Shown here: positions 7,604 to 12,735 of the stretch, piece by piece
How the letters are laid out: each line of letters opens with the position of its first letter
How positions within the stretch are numbered: the first letter of the stretch is position 1
Assembly: GCA_004802725.1 (NCBI GenBank)
Contig: SGPM01000542.1
Span: 1-12,735, forward strand
Reading direction: 5' to 3'
DNA: 12,735 nucleotides
Source of the DNA: Antrodiella citrinella
Taxonomy: Eukaryota > Basidiomycota > Agaricomycetes > Polyporales > Steccherinaceae
Notes under the pieces: generated by a model
What the model was told of the DNA's origin: nothing
The model's database searches: none
The model's input: only the letters and a program-made list of their open reading frames with translations
Translations under genes and position numbers: made by a program

Positions 7604-9870
7604 ATGGCTGGGGGAGAGACTCGCAAGAACACACATGCTTCCGGCCCCTCCAGTTCACGGACTCGAGACATTGAACTCTCTTCTACTGTCAGTGGTAGCA
7701 ACCACAGTGCACCTCCTACCTCTAATCTGCCACAATGGCGACCAGAAGAGCTACTATCTCCGACAACGACTCTAACATCGGAAGACGGGAAGCAGAGGAG
7801 CTACCTCAGCTCCGGACCTGTGGGTATCGTGACTATGTCAATGCCTGAACCGAATGTAGAGGAAGAAGAGGAGGATGCGAAGTGCGACGACAGTTCCACT
7901 GATAAAGATGAATACTATGTGCGGTGTGTACATCATTCGTATGTGTCGTCTCTAACGGTTACTTATCATCGTTCGAATGTAGACCTCGTCTCGCTGGCTT
8001 TCTAGCTGTGTGAGTCGCATGGTACTTGCGCTTTTACGCTGAGATGACTCTATCACAGACCTCGCCGATCTGGTGCGGAGAACCCTGTACTTGCTGTTCC
8101 AGACCATTGGTGGCCTTTCGTGCGTCCCAACGGGAGCTTGTACTACTACAACCCCGCACAACGTCTGGTCACGTCTCAAGACATGCGTGATCCTCGCCTG
8201 CGCGAACTCGTCGAAACGAACGCTTGCAACATCGCCAAGCTCGCATTATCCAACGGCATAGACATCCCGTCCCACTGGGAGTTGAGTGTTGAAGTAGAGT
8301 ATGAGAATTACCAGGAGGTGGTATGTTGGAACTATATCTCTCATGAAGACGGTCAGTACTTCCAGCTGCGGGATAAAGGTGAGATTGCGTCATTCTGAAC
8401 AGGGAAGGCTTTTCGCTGAATCATAGCACAGAACTGGTGTTCGCAGAACGATCTCAGTACTGGGATCATGTCGAGAGATATTGCATGCACTACGAGGAAG
8501 TCCCGCAGTTTGCGGAATCCGATTTTCTCAGTGAACTCGGATATGGTGCCACGGGTAAGCGTAATTGATATATCGTTTTGACAGTGTTTGACGTGTACTA
8601 TTATTAGAGCGGACGTTGGACAACAAAGGCACTACATACAGGTTCACAGGACCACAGACACAAGCGTTGATTGGGACTTACCGAGAACTCAAAGGTGAGG
8701 ATACCTGGGACTCATGTCCTTCGACCACGTCAAGCTGATCAGTTCCTACCAGAGGCACAACGTGAAGGCATCTCTATAACCCCCGCCATGATCTGGCTGT
8801 TTTCACGCACGATGAAACTCGTGGAAGAGACACGTATGAACTCTAAGTACGGGACGCGGGACGCGGCGGCCGCTCGGAAACCGTCGTTGGAGGACCCGAC
8901 GTTGAAATTCAGGATCATTGATTTTATACTCGGATTCATGTTTTCGGGAACGCACAATATGTATAGAAGACGCCTCATGAAGACCACCTTCAATAACGTG
9001 CTGTATCTTCCTGATTTCAGAGAGCTATTACATGAGATGATCATTGAATGGGGAGGTGCGTACTGCGTTGTAATAACTTGATGCCTTATACTTATATCGT
9101 TCCCCTGCCACTAGATTCCAATCTGTTGGTACGTCCCACTGAGGTGCGGTCAGCACGGGTGGGTGCGCTGATCATGCCATACCATAGTCTACCGTTTTTG
9201 TCGCTGCCAACGTATCATTCTTAGCCATTGACGTGCGTTTGGATCTCTTCACGTTCAAGTAACACTCACCGATGTCGGTCCGACACAGGGTATAACAGGC
9301 ATCCAGCGTACCTTCGCACTAGCGTCTTCGCTCTTTGCCATGATCAGTATCGCAGGCGGCATGCACCACATATGGCACCATCGTATCCGGCTTGATGTTG
9401 AAGTCGACCAGGCAGTACGTTCTCCTCTCATAAGCTCTCCCGGTCCGCAAGTGAAGACTCACGCGACTCGTATCTAGATGATATACCTCAACCGCGGAAT
9501 CGTCCTTGGTAAACGTGGTAGCGTAACCGCACTCGCTTGCTTCCTCTCCCTGCCTATCGCCTCCCTCCTCTGGTCCTTCTACGCCTTCACGGGCGCGCTC
9601 ACGGCGTTCTGTGTCCAAAGCACAGACGTGAGCATGCCCGTCCTGACGTTTATGCTATGCGTCTCGTGTTTGTCCGGGCTCACGACTGTGTCGTTCTTTT
9701 GGAATATATGGGTCGGATGGCGACTGAGTAAGATGATGGAGTATGCGGATCGGGCGGATGTGGGGAAGACGGAGAAGGAGGAGGAGAGAGAGGAGGGGCG
9801 GGTGGAGAAGATTGTAGCGTATTTTGGGGTGAGGAAGAGAAGAGCACGAACCGGTATGGGGTTAGCTTGA
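7604..9870 (+). CDS. WW-like domain and multi-pass membrane protein, intact, nine exons
   Basis: Exons: 7604..7923, 8059..8378, 8432..8554, 8608..8694, 8753..9055, 9115..9128, 9188..9232, 9289..9414, 9478..9870. All junctions keep phase and sum to 576 residues plus stop, without any internal stop. The start ATG lies in a strong context (GCAGCCATGG). Residues 1-107 are low-complexity, Ser/Thr-rich, then acidic (E-E-E-E-E). Residues about 121-145 form a WW-like segment (D-H-W-W-P-F-V-R-P-N-G-S-L-Y-Y-Y-N). Hydrophobic spans lie near 387-404, 412-430, 463-492 and 502-528, so the C-terminal part is probably membrane-embedded. The tail is charged (K-E-E-E-R-E-E). This architecture matches a large family of uncharacterised Agaricomycete proteins often labelled WW domain-containing; the function is unknown. 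Exon 6 is a 14-base microexon and intron 1 (135 bases) is unusually long for this locus. Confidence 0.85.
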
Positions 9871-9982
9871 ACGGTGTGGCGTCTGTATCGTATCACATTG
9901 TGCGCGGAGAACAACCGTTCGATCCACCTGTAGCGTCGGATGAAACCGGGTGCAGTGATCGAATTGTTCGACTCTGCTATGC

Positions 9983-11365
9983 CTGAAGCAGGAAAGGCAG
10001 CTCGCACCCAAGTTCGGACAACCCAAGATATGGGACAATCCTTACCAAGTGTCCCTCAAAAGCAGTATTCCAGTAGAGGACGCCGAGAGGCAAATGGCGA
10101 TCTTGAACCATCTCTCAGCAATATTCTCTCGGGAGTGTCCCAGAGCATTGTGATGCAGTTGTCGCCCTTGTTGCCAACGGGCTTAAGGCCAACGATAATG
10201 CGGTCACAATTGGAACGAGGGACAGGTATTCCCAATGTCGGTGCTGTTCTTGTTACATAATGTCTGATCCTTTTTTCGTCAGTGCTCTCGCAATATTGTC
10301 GTCTAATTCAAGCAACACCGGTGGTGGTGAGGGCTCTCGTGCAAGCAACCTGGGATGAGCACTGTCACTAGGCTGTCACCAGGGAGGTTTCTTACCGTTG
10401 CGGGCCTCGAGAGCTCGCGCTTGCCTAGACATCTTTACATTCCCCAGGACGAGCAACCTCAATTGAATTTGAATGCAACGTGAGTCCTCATATTTCTGCC
10501 GTGTCTCATTGCGCTTATACCAAGGGCGTACTTAAAACAGTGGTCCTGGCCCATACGTCGAGCTTGTCGTCCACTCGCTTCGTCACTACTCAAAGTTGCG
10601 AGAGGTGGCTTCCTTACCACTGGTGCACTTTGTCGCTCTCCAGTGCATCCCGAAGATCCAGTCAAAATGCGAGAGCCTATTGAACCGTTATTTTTCAACG
10701 GACGCCCCCGCTGGCGAAGTAGCAGCCTGACGAACATCGTCCGGTGGACGTCACATTCAAGTCTCACCCATTGTCCAACCGCATTTGGCACTGGTACAGC
10801 AAGCAGCCGAAGTACAGTGTTCGAGGTTCTTCACCTTCAGCATTGGCAGGACGCTCTGACGGAGGAGGTTTGCGGAGATTTGTGCACGGTGGTTAAAACG
10901 AAGATGTTTAGTTCAAAGTTTGTGACTTGCAGCCACCATTGTGAGGCCGCGATCATGGCTGAGCTGTCCAAGCAAACTCGGCTCAAGGATCTTGTCAGTG
11001 ATTCGTCGGTGCGTTCTTCACCGATATTGGCAGTGTAGTGACTAATTATAACGGGCACGCCCTGATAGCCAAAATACGACATCGGCGTTTCGAGGAAGTG
11101 CTGTCCGGCCTGCTGGGAACTAGGGAATGTGCTCCGTGCCCACGACAAGCTGGATATCGTCCTGCCTGATCACCACAGCATGTACTACCCGTGAATTCCA
11201 CCTCCGCAGCTCTCTGACGAGGTGGAGCGTGCGCTCCTGAATGCGCTGAAGGACATGTTCCAGAAAGCACACGATCGCAGCCATCTGTCATCGCCGGCTA
11301 CCTCTGACACCGGAGGTGCTGACAACGATGGCGACTGGAAATCTGTGGTCGGGGTTGAATATTGA
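9983..11365 (+). pseudogene. OTT_1508-like deaminase-fold protein, decayed copy
   Basis: Exons: about 9983 (5' end unclear)..10225, 10283..10326, 10383..10479, 10541..11008, 11069..11365. The C-terminal half carries the two zinc-binding motifs of the deaminase superfamily: H-C-E (10937-10945) and, across the last intron, I-G-V-S-R-K-C-C-P-A-C-W, giving C-P-A-C at 11102-11113. The arrangement H-x-E … IGxSK-like … C-x-x-C is that of the OTT_1508-like deaminases, expanded in fungi with unknown substrates. Upstream are F-K-S-H-P-L-S-N-R-I-W-H-W-Y and C-D-A-V-V-A-L-V-A-N-G stretches. Introns keep phase. Breaks: an extra base in CCC at 10139-10141; a frame change near 10715-10725, just before an out-of-frame TGA at 10728-10730; another frame change at about 10815-10845; an in-frame TGA at 11192-11194 within Y-Y-P-stop-I-P-P-P. 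No convincing start codon is seen. The putative zinc ligands themselves are all intact. Confidence 0.7.
11112..11154 (+). repeat. Partner of the 43-base repeat at 1398-1440
   Basis: Part of the last deaminase exon, encoding W-E-L-G-N-V-L-R-A-H-D-K-L-D. It matches the fragment beside SDR copy A with two mismatches. Confidence 0.75.
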
Positions 11366-11652
11366 TCAATGTCGTTCTTTGTGGTTGTATGTAGCTCCAC
11401 ATCCTGCGTGTCTCTTTTTCTCCTATAATTTCTTTTTCTGCGTAGGTCTCCTACGTTAACGTTTGTACCTCGAGGCTCGTGACATTGCCATTAATATTGG
11501 TGTAATGGTATGCATTCTGGATCCAAAAAAGTGGACACACTTCCTCCGACAGCGACTTCTTGCTCAGTTGTACATGTAGAGGTGAAAGGGCTCACTCCTC
11601 AGCGGTATGAATCGACAACATGTTGATTCGAAAGGGGTAGTCGCATTACACT
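11366..11652. other. Convergent intergenic region between deaminase and SDR copy D
   Basis: Both flanking genes end towards this stretch. It is T-rich just after the deaminase stop (for example TCTTTTTCTCC near 11411), as expected of a 3'UTR, and its right part is the diverged counterpart of the flank next to SDR copy A. No gene is seen. Confidence 0.5.
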
Positions 11653-12735
11653 TCAACGTTCAACGCCTATCTCCCTCAACAATGTCTCCGTAGTCTCCCA
11701 CAACTCCTTTGCCAACTCCATGTCTTCCGCAGGCGCAATGATCTTCTCCGTGATATTACCACGCGGCATCAAGAATGCGCCCTTGTATTTTTCCGCCTGC
11801 TCACGCACCACCGGTGCGACAGCCGTGAAGACGTGGTTGTATGCGCCTTCCTCCGACGAAGTCGTAAGGTGGTTCAGCACGAAGGAGCCAATATGTCCGA
11901 GATACCTGCCTTGCTGCCTAGTTATGTTTTGATTACCCTCTGAAGAAGAACAAATGGTGAGTAGAAGTTCATCTTCGACAAGATGGTTTAACGCACCTGT
12001 GTTGATGGTCCCCGGATGCACGGATAGACAGATAATCGGTATATCCTGCTCGTCGAGGCGTCGCTGCAGCTCTTTCGTAAAGAGAATAGTGGCTAACTTT
12101 GAGCGAGCTGCAAATTCATATACGAGCTAAGTATGATGGCACTTGGTAGAGACATGCAACCTCACAGTATCGTTTCAGCTCGGACAATTTAGCGAACCAA
12201 CCACGGTGTTCGTCGTTGAAGTCTTCTCGGTTTCTGAACCGTATCGTATCAGGCAAGAAACGCACAGTAACAGAAGCAACCTTCCAAATCGAATATGTCA
12301 GTTGGCAACGAAGGTACGCCAAGTGCGATATGATCCCTCACATTGATGATACGAACGTCCGAGCCTTCCTCTTTGGCGGTCTTCTCCATGAGGGGCAGCA
12401 GTGTCTCGGTCCATACAAATGGGCTGATATGGCTAGTAGTGCTGTGTTCAGTCAATGGCATCTGCGGTGATAATGAGGCACTGACTTGATCATCATGACG
12501 TCCTGGATATCTGTTCGTAGAGATTTGCTGTGAGGTCCCAGACGTATCCTGTAGATTTGTGGAAAGAGACTCACCGTCGTGCGTCTTTTCATACGGCGCA
12601 GCACTATCAAAAACATTAGTCACCGTCTCATCTTCAGAGTTCGGGCACGTACAGAGTGGCGGCATTATTGACTGCAAGGCTCGGATCAGCACACATCCCG
12701 AATTCCAACACACTGAGACAACTCACTTAAGATAT
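11653..12735 (-). CDS. SDR copy D: short-chain dehydrogenase, visible part intact, 5' end outside window
   Basis: Exons (minus): >12735..12727, 12671..12653, 12603..12575, 12510..12486, 12432..12342, 12280..12166, 12107..11997, 11939..11653. They match copy A exon for exon with equal lengths (19, 29, 25, 91, 115, 111 and 287 bases), and every junction keeps phase with no stop. Visible motifs are I-N-N-A-A, I-I-N before exon 7, the catalytic Y-S-R-S-K and H-P-G-T-I-N-T. The C-terminus ends E-I-G-V-E-R. Exon 1 and nearly all of exon 2, including the cofactor-binding glycine motif, lie beyond the window, so whether D shares the frameshift of copy A cannot be seen. It is an NAD(P)-dependent oxidoreductase of unknown substrate. 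Of the four copies it is the best candidate for a working gene. Confidence 0.88.
12568..12735. repeat. Partner of the 168-base identical block at 2595-2762
   Basis: Second copy of the block, ending at the window edge; the identity may continue beyond it. Confidence 0.85.

Noticed and set aside
9319..10007. Minus-strand open frames of 99 and 142 codons
   Set aside because: They are shadows of the last exons of the WW-like membrane protein, whose hydrophobic spans and splice phases support the plus strand.
10643..11038. 131-codon plus-strand open frame read as a separate gene
   Set aside because: Only its second half is in the deaminase frame. The first half runs out of frame with the better coding signal (F-K-S-H-P-L-S-N-R-I-W), and the end passes through an intron at 11009-11068.
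1673..12735. All frameshifts being sequencing or assembly errors
   Set aside because: Some single-base indels lie in short homopolymers and may be errors. The 10-base deletion, the missing start codons, the nonsense codons and the truncated copy C are not explained that way, and the 2.3 kb intact gene shows no such errors.
1..12735. CRISPR arrays, bacterial operons, rRNA genes, full transposons with terminal repeats
   Set aside because: No regularly spaced repeats, no Shine-Dalgarno-led gene chains, no rRNA sequence and no paired terminal inverted repeats were seen. The gene structure is eukaryotic throughout.

Overview
The window is nuclear DNA of a filamentous fungus, most likely a basidiomycete of the Agaricomycetes. 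Every protein gene is cut by many introns, mostly about 50-70 bases long, with GTRNGT-type donors, CTNA-type branch sites and YAG acceptors. Three families suit that group: expanded SDRs of the retinol/WWOX-like type, a multi-pass membrane protein with a WW-like segment, and an OTT_1508-like deaminase. Short ORFs read in single frames are misleading here, so gene models were built by joining exons and checking that every junction keeps phase.

Layout. 1-979 (-): 5' part of an unrecognised helical protein, running off the left edge. 1398-1440: a 43-base fragment of deaminase coding sequence. 1673-3111 (-): SDR copy A, nine exons, full length but with a one-base deletion. 3564-4976 (-): SDR copy B, a pseudogene with two nonsense codons, two frameshifts and a lost start. 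5451-5604 (-): SDR copy C, only the last part of the last exon. 5685-7024 (-): a PP4/PP2A-like phosphatase catalytic subunit, eight exons, broken at four places. 7403-7487 (-): tRNA-Gly(GCC) with a 14-base intron. 7604-9870 (+): an intact nine-exon gene for a 576-residue WW-like/membrane protein. 9983-11365 (+): an OTT_1508-like deaminase gene with frameshifts and an internal stop. 11653-12735 (-): SDR copy D, intact as far as visible and cut by the right edge.

The genes do not form a clear pathway. The main story is duplication and decay: SDR copies in all states from apparently intact to a stump, with copies A and D flanked on the same side by deaminase sequence, so the duplicated unit was larger than the SDR gene. 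A and D are identical over about 168 bases of exon and intron near the right edge but diverged farther along, which suggests recent exchange. Several single-base indels lie in short homopolymers, so some breaks could be assembly errors. The 10-base deletion, lost start codons and nonsense codons are harder to explain that way.
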